DNA from: Prostheceraeus crozeri
Lineage: Eukaryota; Platyhelminthes; Polycladida; Euryleptidae
DNA: 64,000 bases
Direction: 5' to 3'
NCBI GenBank assembly: GCA_907163375.1
Contig: CAJQUW010007937.1
Span: 310,001-374,000 of the forward strand
Shown piece after piece: positions 1-11,817 of the stretch (positions are counted from its first letter, which is position 1; each line of letters begins with the position of its first letter). The notes under the pieces were generated by a model. That model ran no database searches. It was not told the origin of the DNA and worked only from the letters and a program-made list of their open reading frames with translations. The translations under genes were made by a program, and so were the position numbers.

Positions 1-1056
1 CGAAAAGTGATGATTTCTATCGATCAATAATATGTGTGAAAAATTTGCAGAAACAGAACGAAAGGCGTATCTCGATTGGTCGAAATTTGAAAAAAAATTG
101 CCGAGGACATGGATCATTAGAAGTTCATTTTACTGCAACAATTTTTAAATTTGTGACCGACGAAAACTATCGAAAGAGGCATGCCTTTAGTTCTGTTTTT
201 AGATATTTTTTGGAAATTGTGACTATTACCTCTCTCGACGTTTGGTCATTTGCGCCATTTAGACTATGGATAAGTGATTCAAGTTGTGATGTTGGAATTC
301 TCATTGAATACCCGCACGTGAATGGGAATGGAAAATCGGGTGCCTAGGTCCTTTTTATACTTGGCTTTGACTATTGAATATCCATTTCATAGCAATAAGT
401 CCACTTTAGTGACCTTTTGATACACTTCCATTATTTGACAAAGTGATTTCAACTTCATCAGTGAACGCTAGCATTACTTGAATGGGGATCGAGACAAGCG
501 CTCCTCATTTACTGAAGATCTACTGCAGAATCATGTATCTGATTCAGTGTAAACCCAATTCAAATAATTCCGTCTGTACAGCCGATGGCAGACAAATTGC
601 GGCAACATGGGAACTCATGTCTCATAAAAGATCAATTCTGCCGATCGGTATAATTATGAAGTCGGTAATGTCGGCGAAGATTACCAACGTCTAACATCAG
701 AGCAAATACACAAGCCTGAGCGGAAGTATAGTGTAAGTGAGCATCCTCTTCTACGCAATCATTTTCTGTAACCGAAAGTTAGTTGGGACTGTCGATTCAT
801 GATGACATTCATCCGCTGTAATTACTGGCTGGAGTATTATTAATGAAATATCAGTTGGTTGGGTGAACGCAAAGTATTGCTTCAGTTTGACGTGAATGTT
901 CGTGTACTGGAGGTTCATTTATATTCTCAATGAAGCAGCGACTCTGTCTGATTTATTTGCATGGAGAAGCTCATTGACGTCATTAGTGCAGGGTCTCTGT
1001 CAACCGGCCGTGATTTTCCTGATCCGATCGGTTAGTCACCAGGTTCGACTGATACC
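1..1056. other. no recognisable gene
   Basis: AT-rich sequence with only short open frames of random appearance. I see no domain, splice-framed exon, tRNA or terminal-repeat element here. Confidence 0.5.
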
Positions 1057-1228
1057 CGACAGGTCAGACAGTTTATTCTGCACATGATCGGCAGGTTACA
1101 TAGATTATTCGGCACATGATCGGCAGGTTACATAGATTATTCTGCACCTGATCGGCAGGTCAGATAGTTTATTCTGCACATGATCGGCAGGTCAGATAGT
1201 TTATTCGGCACATGATCGGCAGATCAAG
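1057..1228. repeat. 32-bp tandem array, about five units
   Basis: A 32-bp unit beginning cacatgatcggcaggt starts at 1081, 1113, 1145, 1177 and 1209 (the last cut short), and a partial unit precedes them from 1057. Units differ at a few positions, with alternating ...ttattctg and ...ttattcgg ends. The regular spacing marks a minisatellite. Short open frames crossing it are by-products of the repeat. Confidence 0.9.
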
Positions 1229-4200
1229 CGGCGTATCCGGTACCTATACGTATTCAAATTATTCGGCCACCACCAAACTTAATGCTCTAAGCGAGAGATG
1301 AAATGCGGTCGTATTTTCTGGGGATGGTCCGTCGGGAGGCATGGTTTCAACTTTAGGCCGATCAGATGCACGGTCCAGGCCTGTTTTAGGAGAGTCATAG
1401 TGGCACATGAATTCTTATTTACAAAATTTACATCAGCATACATCAGAGACATGATAATAACATATACATGTAGGCATTAGACAATTACCTGAAGACATTC
1501 CATGTCGAAAAATGTGGCTCTAGACTTGCTTCTCACATAATCAAAGAAAGTAGAGAAAATTCCATTCCAACAGAAAACTTCAGCTATTGAATTTACTTCA
1601 TCTTCTATCTTTGATCCTGTCTGACAAGAAGAGCAGTCGATCCCGGACACGACGGTTGACGTTTCTGTAACCGACTTGTTGAAGCTGGCAGATGCTCAAC
1701 TTAGACCTTTTCGATTTCTCTATAACATCCATGAAAGCATGAATGGGAGGCCTACCGGTGTTCCAGGTAAGCAAAAGTCCCCGATAAAGCGCACCACTGT
1801 TGCACTTTTCCCACCATGTATTTTTCCTGGCGGATATTCAGAAGTTGATTACTATTGCTCCCCGGAAAAGCAGACCACACCTGTAGCTTTGATATTGTAT
1901 TTTTTCTTCTTCTGTCTTCAAGGAGACATTATTAAGTTTCCACTCACATCTATGCTACAGTATAAAGTATGACTACTAGAAGAATATATTTGCCTTTCTT
2001 TGTCTGTATGGGAAGTTTAGGAATAATGTTTACCTGATAACTTTTCCGATCAGCAATTTGGACTGGGAGAACATCACGACAGCGGTGCTCATTTTTATCT
2101 ATTCCTATCCACCTTCATCTTCAATCAGGTGATTAAACAGTTGTTCGTACTTTGATAGCATATTTTGTGCGATGGAAAATACTGAACAGCGATGCGCGCA
2201 ATGACTTATTTACCAATCTAATATGTTATGGACCTGTATTATAATTTACAATAATGCGATTTATAATGACAACTGTATTTTCAAAGTCAAACTTATACAA
2301 GCTAATTGATTACAGAAGATGTAAATGCTGATCCAAGCGGTTATATCAACGATGCAATAAAATGCGATTATAATCATGTGATTGTTATCAGTCAATGTGA
2401 TTACCGACTGAGTCGTGATCTTATCAAATGTTTTGTCTGCAAATATTTGATCAGAAATCTTTCAACGAATTTGCATGTACCGACTTCTTCACTAGTGTGG
2501 GAATTCTATTGATGTACGACGCCAATTCTCTAGAAGAATTCTCTATGCGTACTTGTTTGAATACAGGCGTTTTGAACGAGGTGACGTATAAGACGCTGGA
2601 ACAGGGTCCAAATCAACACACCCATTGAAGATCTTGCATTTGCAGAACAGTTTTTTGCCATGTAGTACACGTACCTTGAGGCTGAGATTCTGTCGACTGT
2701 TGACCTTTCTTCTAAACGACATGCCTTAGGTCAGGTAAACCCGTGCATGTGCTCTTGTATTCTGTAATTCTTTTCATCTACTAAGCAATTCATTCTAGAA
2801 TAAATACATCTTTTGGCTTTATTGAATGAAAATTGACGCTAACCAGACTAATGTTTCAATTGTCCCAAGCTCCATCTGTTTCCAAGAGGAAGACGCTGAT
2901 ATGAATTTATCACTTTGATTACACGTGGTGTTTGAATAATGGCAATCAACCCAACTGTTTCATTAATAAATTATCAAAAAGGTAGCAAAATAGTTGAAAA
3001 CTGGAGCACTTGAGTGCATTGATCGGAAAAACGGATCTAATTTGGGAACTTGAGTTACGTTTCGTTGTAACTGCTTGACGTGACGAGTAACCAGTCGCAG
3101 CTGATGGAAGATTCTTTCTTAGATTGAAAGCCTCACACTAACCATACAGTCAATGTTCTTGTTTTTTTCAAAGTTATATATGTGTTATATTTCAAAGTTT
3201 GAAATACAAGCAAATAACAATGCATTTTGACTTTACACAATTTCCAGTTTGAGTTCCGGGGCATCAGTCATATTTCTGACATCACAGATTTGATTTTAGA
3301 AGTATTTCCTCAGGCGCCATCAATTTAATTACCAAATGCGCTTCTATTCGACCTGCAATACCTCCACATTTCGGCTTAGAATGACTGCATCTGGAATGGA
3401 ACGGAGACGCTACGGCTGCCATCTAGATTGCACAAGTCTGAGGATATCTCTGTATTCCATGCCCAGGCGCACTGGCATTCTGTAGTCTTTATGATTATAG
3501 CAGCTGTGCGCCAAAGCCATGATAAAAAACGCATAGCAGACTGCTATACAGTCTTCAGTTGCTGCTCTAGATATATTAAGGTAATTTGAGCCATTCTGAG
3601 CCGTTCTGAAGAGCCCTTGTGGTGCGAAACGCAGCGTCAACGGCTGCCACGGAAATACGTAATTAAATTACTCAACTCTAACTTTGGTTGATCACTTGTG
3701 TTAGAACACAAGAATTAGTTTTATTTCCTGTCCTAATTTCTCTGCATTTGTTCTACAATTCAATAGTATCAATCTTCCTAATTTGAAGATTGCTTGCGAA
3801 CTCATTTTCATATGATAGTTAAGGCATTATTGAGGAATTTTCACAAGTGATGAATTCAAGGGCAAAATGCTGTGTGATTTATTCTTTCTTGATGCTTTCA
3901 TGATATATACGCGGTGAAAGAATCGGAATTCTTTTGAAATGATAATTTTAAAGATCAGACTATGATGCAAGTCACAAAGTGCAGCAGAAGTTCTTCGCAG
4001 ACCTGCTTTTAGAATTTCAGTAACAAGCATTAATTTTTCCTCAACGATGCAAAATTTGACGGGTTCCTTAACAGTTGACCCTTCCATTCCGATAGTGGAT
4101 GATAAAGTCCGATAATTCAATGATTTCGTTGATTAAATCTGCGATATCTTATTCGGTACTCGCAGTTTCAAATAACGACCTAGAAAACTTGATATATGCA

Positions 4201-5809
4201 GTGCACATAAACAGTGTGACAACTCTAAATTTATCGTATTATATCACGATGGTATGTTATCACAGTACCTGAGTCATGTGTTTATGTAAAGGAAAGTTAT
4301 CTTCTCGAAATAGCCGGAACTCAAGTCGTCGTGACATCTAGCAGAATAAAGTGCAACTCTTCCATACTAGTTCAATGCAGCTCATGTCTATCTAATTACG
4401 TGCAAGGAAGCAATGTATTTACAGGCGTAATATAAGAAAAATATGCAATTAATTACCTATATGCTCCTGAAAGGGATTGATGTGGCATTCTCTGGAGCAG
4501 GAAAGTCAGGTCAAAGTAAACGTAGACGACGCAAATGATACAAACAAACTGGTATGCATGCTCGCACGAAGAGACATGGAACTCATCAGGAACACGACCG
4601 AATGACTAAATCTCGTTTAAGGTCCGTTAACATCTCGGACGATCAGCAGCCTACTGATCCGTACCCAAGGCTTGCCCATAATTTTGTTGCTTTGGAGCCT
4701 GAATTGCTAAGCACTAGGTGTTACAGTTGTAAGTGAACATGCGTGCAAGAACATGATATACAGCTACTTTTCATTGTTGTTGTTTATACGAAATCATTGT
4801 CACTGAACTATACATCAATGATGCTTAAAAACGCTGTCCAGTGCTTGAAATTGGTCCCGGCGATGACACAGGATGGTGTGAAGAAACGTTTTATCTTTAT
4901 ACGGGTGTAACAGGGCATAGACTCCATCTTGAATTCATATTTCATGCTTTACTGTGCTTGAGTAACCAACCTAGATGTATGAGACTTGTCATTGACTTTA
5001 TCATCATTTTAATGCCAACATTTTCCAGTACTAATAATGGTTACTGATGTGATGGAAAGATTTAAAGCTAACTACATGAAATGCAGGCAGTCCACGGTTC
5101 AACTGTGACCCTTGGGAAGGTACCACCTCTCTCATATACACACATTCTTCTAATGAGAGTTGCTAGTGTATGAAGGCGATGTCAGTCCGGTATATCGCTG
5201 GAAGCTTTGTGCCTTGCATGCAGCTGGGCAAAGGAAGAATAAACTTGTGTCGATGATAGTGATACATAAGCACCTGATTCAACATGCCAATTCTCGGCTT
5301 GGATCTATTATTTAGCAGGTAATCAATTCTGGGAATTTCATTTTCATTTTGTGTGGCAGTGAAAAGATATCTCTTCTATGTAAACTGCTGGGAGGAAAAT
5401 TAACTTTTCAGTTCCACGGGATCACAAGCTAACTTTTCTCCTGCAGCTAACTTTTCCTGTGTAAGATCCGGTGTGAAAAAATCATAGAAGTCTATAAGCA
5501 GGCTATGATTAGCCAGAGACTACCAAGATATCGATACCGTCCCTTGACTTACCCATTCATAGATTTCGCGATGCAACCATCAATTTCATAATGAGCAATA
5601 GACATCTATAAATCACAAAATGAAAAGTTGCATTCTTTCGAGAGGAAATAAACGTTTCTTCCCTTAGCTATCTGTCCATCCCTCGCTGTGTTCAGACTGT
5701 ACAACATAGCTGCAGGAGGAAAAGATGATATTTCCTTTCTCAAGAAAATAGCCAAACTTCTTGTGTCTGTGACTGCCTTCTTTGTCCACTTCTTGCATAT
5801 TTATTCACT
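1229..5809. other. no recognisable gene
   Basis: About 4.6 kb of AT-rich sequence without a supportable gene. Open frames near 1676, 2306, 3410 and 3827 have no recognisable domain, no convincing splice framing and low-complexity composition. I see no tRNA, array or element ends. Confidence 0.45.
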
Positions 5810-5886
5810 GATAGTGGTTGTTCTGACAACTGGTGTGTGATGATGAAGATGAACTGGGGTTGTAGGTTCGAGGCCTACCTCCGCAT
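5810..5886 (+). repeat. tRNA-derived SINE head (fragment)
   Basis: The sequence gtaggttcgaggcctac (about 5862-5878) is a perfect T-arm: a five-base stem around a TTCGAGG loop, followed by ctccgca where the 3' acceptor strand would lie. Upstream, agtggttgttctgacaactgg resembles a D-arm/A-box region. The 5' acceptor strand is not complementary, so this is a decayed SINE head rather than a working tRNA gene. Its antisense translation gives the GLEPTTP peptide commonly produced by tRNA-like repeats. Confidence 0.5.
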
Positions 5887-6600
5887 ATCTATATCGCAGC
5901 CTGATCTTCATCTTCTTATAGTTCATTACATTTATTGTCAATTGTAGATTCTTAGTAATAAATGCATCTGATATCCTCTGGCTTGGAGGAGTCGCATTGC
6001 CGACTTTCAAAATGATTGAATTCAGACCTTCTATCTGTATGGCATTTTTACTTCTAGATAAGAAGAGCCTCACATGACAGAGAAGGGAATACCTACTATT
6101 ATAAGATAGCACAACCATTGCCACAATATACCGATCCATCGAAACCACGGCAGAATGTTAGAATATGTTTTTATAGAATGCTGTCATCAAGCATGAAACA
6201 ATCTTTCAAGCTAAGAGGAAGTTTTTACACTGAATACATGCAGTTTTGTAGAAAAGAAAGATAACCTTAAATAGTAATCTTTCCGTTTGTGCTTTTCGAG
6301 TATTCAGAATTATATAGTTCATCAGCAAGCAGTCAGATCAACGCAGTGGAAGCCTCTATCGTCCTAGCAGTTTTCTTCCAGTGCGAACTGTCAGTCATCT
6401 TCACTAGCTCACTATTCGTCCACTGTTGGAGTACCCTGTTGGCCGGCACCCCACAAAGACATCATAACTTTCTGAGACGGAATGAGAAATCTGTCAAGAA
6501 TCTCATCAACAAAATGTTTCTTCTCCACGTCTAGCGGATGTAGCTTCGCTTAGTCTCTTCTACAGATACTATTTCGGTAGAAGCAGCTCGGCACTGAATG
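5887..6600. other. no recognisable gene
   Basis: An 81-codon open frame around 6289-6534 has no domain I recognise. No other signal is seen. Confidence 0.4.
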
Positions 6601-7085
6601 AGTGTGTGCCGAAACCCCAGATCTCCGAAACAAGCATGTTCACGCAACTATCAAGTGAGCTTAGTTCATTTAAAATAAACCTATGAGTACTCTTCAATGA
6701 GTATTCTTCATCGAGTAATCACTTGTCTTATATTTCGTGCGTTGCTGTGTAAAATTCTGTAGAAAGATGAGTAAAATCAAAAAATCGCGTCATTCTTAAA
6801 ATGCGACTGGTCGCCATCACCCAAAACCAAGATTTTCTCCAAATCTAACATGGTCACGCACTACCAAGTGAGCTTAGAACCTACGCATGGTGTGTGCTTT
6901 GCTCGTTTGGTGATGCATTCTAATCAACTTTCCCGATCAATGCACTATTGATATCTTCAAGAGGTGTGCGAACGTGTATCCGATGGAGACAAAGTCACTT
7001 GTCTTATATTTTGTACGTTGTTGTGTTAGGGGTGAAAATTCTGTAAAAAGATATGGAATATAATCAAAGAAATCGCGTCATTGGA
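6601..7085. repeat. diverged tandem duplication, two copies
   Basis: Two blocks share the same order of landmarks. The motif caagtgagcttag occurs near 6652 and again near 6862 (caccaagtg... form). The motif cacttgtcttatatttt/c occurs near 6721 and 6995, followed in both by an aaattctgta...aatc...atcgcgtcattc/g block ending near 6796 and 7082. The copies differ by many substitutions and by indels, so this is an old duplication of a unit of about 210-280 bp. Confidence 0.65.
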
Positions 7086-7299
7086 AACAGTCGTCGTCAA
7101 ATATTTTGGACTTTGTTGATTTTAAGCAACATTTCATTAGACGACTGTTCTAGTCCTAGGAATATTTCACCAGGATGAAGTACATACACATTCCTCCTTG
7201 CCTGTGTGACTGTACATGTACCGGTGAATGAGACACACATTCGTGTTAATGGATCCCTGTTGTTTATCTTCTTCAACTTCAAACAAACCCCTCTTCCAG

Positions 7300-7432
7300 G
7301 CCGGTGGAGGAAAGCCACAGGAGGTGACACCACAGAACGCAGAGGAAGAGGAGGAGAAAGAGTCCGTCACGGAGGAAGTGATCGAACCTGTGAAGGCCAC
7401 CTTGTTGTATGAAGTTGAAGATGGAGAGGAAA
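7300..7432 (+). CDS. candidate acidic exon, phase 0 in / phase 1 out
   Basis: A 44-codon open block is framed by a good acceptor (pyrimidine-rich ...cccctcttccag) and a consensus donor (gaaa|gtgagt). It encodes AGGGKPQEVTPQ, then NAEEEEEK, then a Glu/Val-rich stretch ending in KATLLYEVEDGEE. Codon use and base composition are richer in GC than the flanks, as expected of real coding sequence. The donor leaves one base (A), so splicing to the phase-1 acceptor of the adenylate kinase core exon would stay in frame and give ...GEE-S-AKKEGG. I do not recognise the peptide family. It could instead belong to another gene, and no upstream partner exon is visible. Confidence 0.45.
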
Positions 7433-7882
7433 GTGAGTGACGCTGCCACATTCATATCGTAATGCCCAAACAAAACACGCTCTAAGGTAAATATTAGTAT
7501 TCATGTCCGACAAACAAGGCCATCGGGCTATAGAGAGTTCAGACAGTACTTGGCTTCAGTTCAACTTCAGAACATTTTGATGATTCTGTACCGGCTGGAA
7601 TGATCTATTGATAATTAAGTTTCCAGCAGCGGGAACAAGACCTCAGATTTCAGAGTCATATTTCAAGATTTGTACATCTGAGAATCCGGTCAGTCTGTTG
7701 CATAGTTAATCCGTGGAATGATGAAATCTGTTTTTTTTCTTGTACGATGAAGTGTGAAAACTATGGTTGTGCCGAATAAGAAGTAGCATGACATGAAAGC
7801 GAGCTGGAAAATGAGGAACTCCCTCAGCGCGCTCTCATGGTTGTTAAGAATCGTCAGAAGTAACTATCCATGCTTATGCCAG
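7433..7882. other. no recognisable gene
   Basis: Follows the donor of the acidic exon candidate and would be intronic if that exon is real. No element ends or further coding signal are seen. Confidence 0.4.
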
Positions 7883-8098
7883 GGATGTGGAGTCGGAGTA
7901 TAACTAGACCCGAAATACGAACAAACTATCTATCCTCGTGCATAGCTGTCACTTTTCTCTGTCAAGCAAAAATACAGAGACAGCAGAACATGCAAAGCTT
8001 GTAATAGTTGAGGGAATGAACCGTGATGAAAAAAGGATTGTCTTTTCACTCAGTAATTTAGTAGAGAAGATAAGCCTTCTTAGCCTGACGATGAGCCT
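7883..8098 (+). repeat. dispersed repeat, copy A
   Basis: Opens with ggagtcggagtataactagacccg and shares an extended alignable stretch with 30507-30724, including ctcgtgcatag, acagcag.acatgcaa, gcttgtaatag and aaaaggattgtcttttcact. The copies differ by substitutions and small indels. An 89-codon open frame across this copy has no recognisable domain and is probably incidental. Confidence 0.75.
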
Positions 8099-9043
8099 AG
8101 CCGGTGATCATGCACATCACGATGATCCTCTTGAAATTTTTACTGACTATGTTCCCTTAAAAATGAAAGGAAAGATGCGCTTTACATTAGCTTATACTTC
8201 CAGTTAACTGGAGCACTTGAACAGTCGAATTCTGTAGATCGAGATGATGGTTCGTCAATGCGAACAATTACAAGGCGTTTGCAGGGCCTTTGTGTGCACA
8301 TGATCGGATTCATCCAGGACTATCTGTCGTTCCCTTTGCAACTGAATACACAGAAATGCAGAGAGGTGAAAGTTCGATGTCGAATATTTCTCTCGTGACC
8401 CTCCCAATGAATATGAACCGTCCCATTACCATCCCATGGGATTCCCATTCCCACTAGTAAGCCTCTGCATCACACTCGGAACGTCAATTTACTTGACAAT
8501 CGGTCAAGATTTTCAGATATTTTAGCTACTTCAGTCATCATCATAGTCGGCTGTGTCAGCTGATTCAGAGCATTCAGATGAACTTAGGAATTTTCTCTCG
8601 AAAACCTTTGATACTGCCCACGTCTTCTCTGACATCAGATCTATATTTGCAAGCATACATTGAAGAACACATGACATTTTCAGTCATTGAACTTCCGGGC
8701 AGAAGTGACTTAATTTAGGACAAGATATTTCCAAATAGAAGATGACATCGAATTATTCTTTCAAGAACTCATTATTATCAGTTTAGTACAATTTTGATGT
8801 AAGTGTAGATATTCTTATGGCTCGAATTAAATTAATCCAGAAATTTTCCTTGAAAGCTAAATTCGATTTAAGTGTCAACAACCAAAGCAATGCAAACATA
8901 TTTGCAATGAAAGATATTTGGTAGAACAAACACTTCAATTATTTGTCAATCAATTGATCTAAATAGAGTGACTCACTGTGGATCACATGGAAATTAACAA
9001 AGAATTTCCTTTAGCAGCATGATATAAGAGTTACTAGTTCAGT
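8099..9043. other. no recognisable gene
   Basis: No supportable feature; AT-rich unique sequence up to the Harbinger element. Confidence 0.4.
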
Positions 9044-9710
9044 GGCCGGTTTCACAAAAGCGTGTTAGCCAAACACCGTTTTAAGAGCAAATGTCGGTGA
9101 TAAATTCGCTAACACGGTGTTTCATATAACTCAATTTACAACCGTTTCACGAAAGCGTGTTTTTTGGTTATAACCAGTTTTAATTATCACCAACTTAATA
9201 CCGTGTTTAGGACAATGTCATGCCCAAAGACTATGGAAATTATAAAGACGGGAAACTAGGAAAATTTTTGGCGACTCCGATATCTTCGTTGAGTAATAAA
9301 TTTCTATGGTAATTTCCTATTCTGCAATGTCAAAATCTTTGGTCATGCCGACGTACTGACGATTGAGTGACGTATTCAGCTAACGACAACGGTCATACAA
9401 ATCCTTATTAGAGTACGCGTCTAAGGGATTGCTGCGATCACGAAAAACTCGTTCTCGTCTTATGCTTCGATTTCCATAAAGAATTTGATATCTATAGAAC
9501 GACATTCTCCCACGGAGTTGAACTGTCAAATCAGTTGCAACTATGCAAACCACCTTCTTATAGCTCCTTACGAGGAGGTATAAATATTGCGTGTTAAGAG
9601 AGTTGAGTGATAGTATAATCACCGTGATAGAAGCTTCGTGAAACAAGTGATAGCGTAAAACCACATAAATTAAAGCCGTGTTTGGCTAACACGCTTTCGT
9701 GAAACCGGCC
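9044..9710 (-). mobile_element. PIF/Harbinger derivative with transposase N-terminus
   Basis: Both ends carry matching inverted termini: ggccggtttcacaaaagcgt on the left and the reverse complement of ggccggtttcacgaaagcgt on the right. The match continues into gttagccaaacac for about 33 bp. A CAG lies at both flanks if the element is taken one base wider, a possible 3-bp target duplication. An open frame at 9380-9664 on the minus strand ends with RERVFRDRSNPLDAYSNKD followed by LYDRCR, which resembles the start of HARBI1-type transposases (RxRVFRDRxNPLDxYxDxELYxR). The DDE catalytic region is absent, so this is an internally deleted, non-autonomous copy about 667 bp long. Confidence 0.85.
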
Positions 9711-9990
9711 GCAGGGTTACCGCGGATTGAAAGCCCTTGAATTTAGATTGTTGTTAATTAAGGTTCAAACCTTTCAAGTAAGCGTTACAGTAAACATTTT
9801 GTATGCAAAAGAATGTTTTCTTTTCAAGCAGGAATAGGGTATGGATTCATTCATGGAATCATAGTCCATGCCTGTGAAGTAACTTGAGAACCCACTGCAG
9901 ATGATGAGACCTGCCACCGACTTTGTCTTAATACATTGATGATGATAAGTACTTTTATCTTGCAAATAAAAGAGACAACAATCATAATTA
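9711..9990. other. spacer between two transposon remnants
   Basis: No gene recognised between the Harbinger right end and the LINE fragment. Confidence 0.4.
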
Positions 9991-10706
9991 TCAAAAGGCC
10001 TCTCTCAGCCTAAGAAGAAGAGACATGCCTCCACGCAGTTTCTCCATCGGGGGATGTTTAAGAACTAATGGCAGGGCCGCGTCCTGATGGATTCTCTTCA
10101 GCAGGCTTTGTCTTTTAAGTGCAAGAAGAGAGGTAGCGTCAATAATAGTCTTCCTGGCTACCTCGTCGTTTCTCACTATGTCAGGGAAGTGGATACCGAG
10201 GGCAAAACGAGAGAGCGCTCGGTTTGACTGATCCTGCCTTTTAGCGCGCGTCTCTGTCCGAGCGGTTGTCTCAAGACCATATAGAAGTACTTGTTGCACC
10301 GCAGACTTAAACAGCTTCAGCTTGGAGTTCTCACTCGTGGAAGAATGAAACAAACGAGATAATTATGTTGCCGCGACCCATGCCAGCGTCTGTCGAGCAG
10401 ATATTGCGCTGTCAGGATTGAGGGCCTTTCCGCCCAGGTACGCAGAATCGTTGGCTTCCGTGATGCGCTCGCCAGATGGAAGGAATACAGGTGAGTGATT
10501 CCGTGTTCCTATATATAGAATCTCTGTCTTCGTGGCGCTGATATTTAGGCCGACCTTCCTTGCAGAATAGCAAACTCTGTTCAATGCGCATTGTGAGTCG
10601 TCGCTGTTATCGCTGAGAAGAGCAATGTCGTCAGCAAAAGCCAAAAAGGGAGACAAGCCTCCCGGAAACGCTTGAATCCAAGATCTTGACACCTTGAAAT
10701 ATTAAC
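9991..10706 (-). mobile_element. LINE reverse-transcriptase fragment
   Basis: The minus-strand frame reads LAFADDIALLSDNSDDSQ (the F-A-D-D catalytic motif of reverse transcriptase). It continues through RKVGLNISATKTEILYIG to the thumb/connection region with KLFKSAVQQVLLYGLET and HFPDIVRNDEVARKT. This order is typical of the C-terminal half of a non-LTR retrotransposon protein. Two successive open frames (10363-10692 and 9991-10353) are in the same register and separated only by an in-frame TAA (10363-10365) and the codons after it. A LGF..R-like motif just upstream is in another frame, so a frameshift near 10690 is likely. The 5' part of the element is missing, as in most truncated LINE insertions. 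Confidence 0.85.
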
Positions 10707-11069
10707 CAAGGTGATGATATACACAATGAATGCATGGAATATTTGTAACTTATACAATTTCATACCTGCCAACTGTCCCTATTTTATTGCCATTTTCTGC
10801 AGTCCCGATTTTCTGACAAATGTCCCGATATTCTAATTTTTCATGTTGTAAGATTTTTACTAGTCAGTTTTTAAATAAGTCTAGCAAAATTATTCAAAAA
10901 TTAGCGCTGCGCGCATTCCATATTTACATGTGTGCTATGATGTATGTGTGTTGTCGTGCTCATAAAATGCCACGCGCTTTACAAAGTCATATATTATGTC
11001 ATATATATTTTATGATTCCATTGTCACAAATAGTGCGTCGTACTTTAATGTATTTTATGTTTAAATATA
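10707..11069. other. repeat-like flank of the mariner element
   Basis: Contains two similar phrases, ctgccaactgtccctatttt (about 10768) and cagtcccgattttctgacaa (about 10800). Another gtcccgatcttgcaaatg phrase appears on the far side of the mariner insertion (about 11853). This suggests the mariner landed in an older repeat. No gene recognised. Confidence 0.35.
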
Positions 11070-11815
11070 CAGGGGTGGGCATAAGTTACCCGACTTTACC
11101 CATCTTTCGTCTTTTAGAGAATGCTTTTTAAGAGTACAATATTTTACAAAATCACATATCATTTATTTTATCAACTAGCTATCCATATAACTAGACAAAC
11201 ACAGCAAATATCAAATAGAGGTCTATTAGTCTCCTACACATGTTCTGTCACTGTCATCTTGAACCAGACCATGAACCAGTTGTGGAATGCAGACCTTCAG
11301 TCCAATGCTGCCCATGATGCGTCGTAAACTTTTTCGATCAATGTCGAGTTGTCGTGATGCAGATACGGCAGAAGTTTGGGGATTCTCCACGAAGGGTTGT
11401 GCCACCAGTTCTTCGTCGCATTGATAGTTACTGGTCTGCCTGATCGAGGGGCATCAGACACCGATGCGGTCTGATTTCGTAATTTATCTTGTAAATTGTG
11501 AATTGCCTCTCGATGCGGTGGATTAGACTCAAAGAAATCAGATCCATGGAATTCTCTCTTCTCCAGTAGGTCTTAAGCATATGGATCTTCTGTGGCAGCG
11601 TTCTCTGCATGTCTTTCATGTAATGCGTTCAACTTCATTGCAACTTGCAAGCTGATCGATCACTTATGTGCACGCAATGAGTAGTCATCACTGCCTACAC
11701 GCGTCAGCAAGGCAAGACACTCGATGTCACTCTGTTGTATGATGTCACACAAGCATTGTATTCTTATTTAAAAGACGAAAGATGGGCAAAGACGGGTAAC
11801 TTATGCCCACCCCTG
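11070..11815 (-). mobile_element. Tc1/mariner derivative with 47-bp inverted ends
   Basis: The ends are inverted copies beginning CAGGGGTGGGCATAAGTTAC and matching for about 47 bp with only two differences, flanked by TA on both sides (11068-11069 and 11816-11817). Inside, on the minus strand, are scattered transposase-like phrases: RTLPQKIHMLKTYW near 11600 and GLKVCIPQLVHGL near 11280. The second corresponds to a GLKxYIPxLVHGL segment known from mariner-type transposases. They lie in different frames and the catalytic DDE core is absent, so this 746-bp copy is deleted and decayed. Its ends are very well preserved compared with its interior. Confidence 0.9.
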
Positions 11816-11817
11816 TA

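Noticed and set aside
36-347. 103-codon frame at the window start
   Set aside because: No recognised domain and no support from splice signals or codon use.
5801-6148. 115-codon minus-strand frame ending in a GLEPTTP peptide
   Set aside because: GLEPTTP is the usual antisense translation of a tRNA-like T-arm, so the frame crosses a SINE head.
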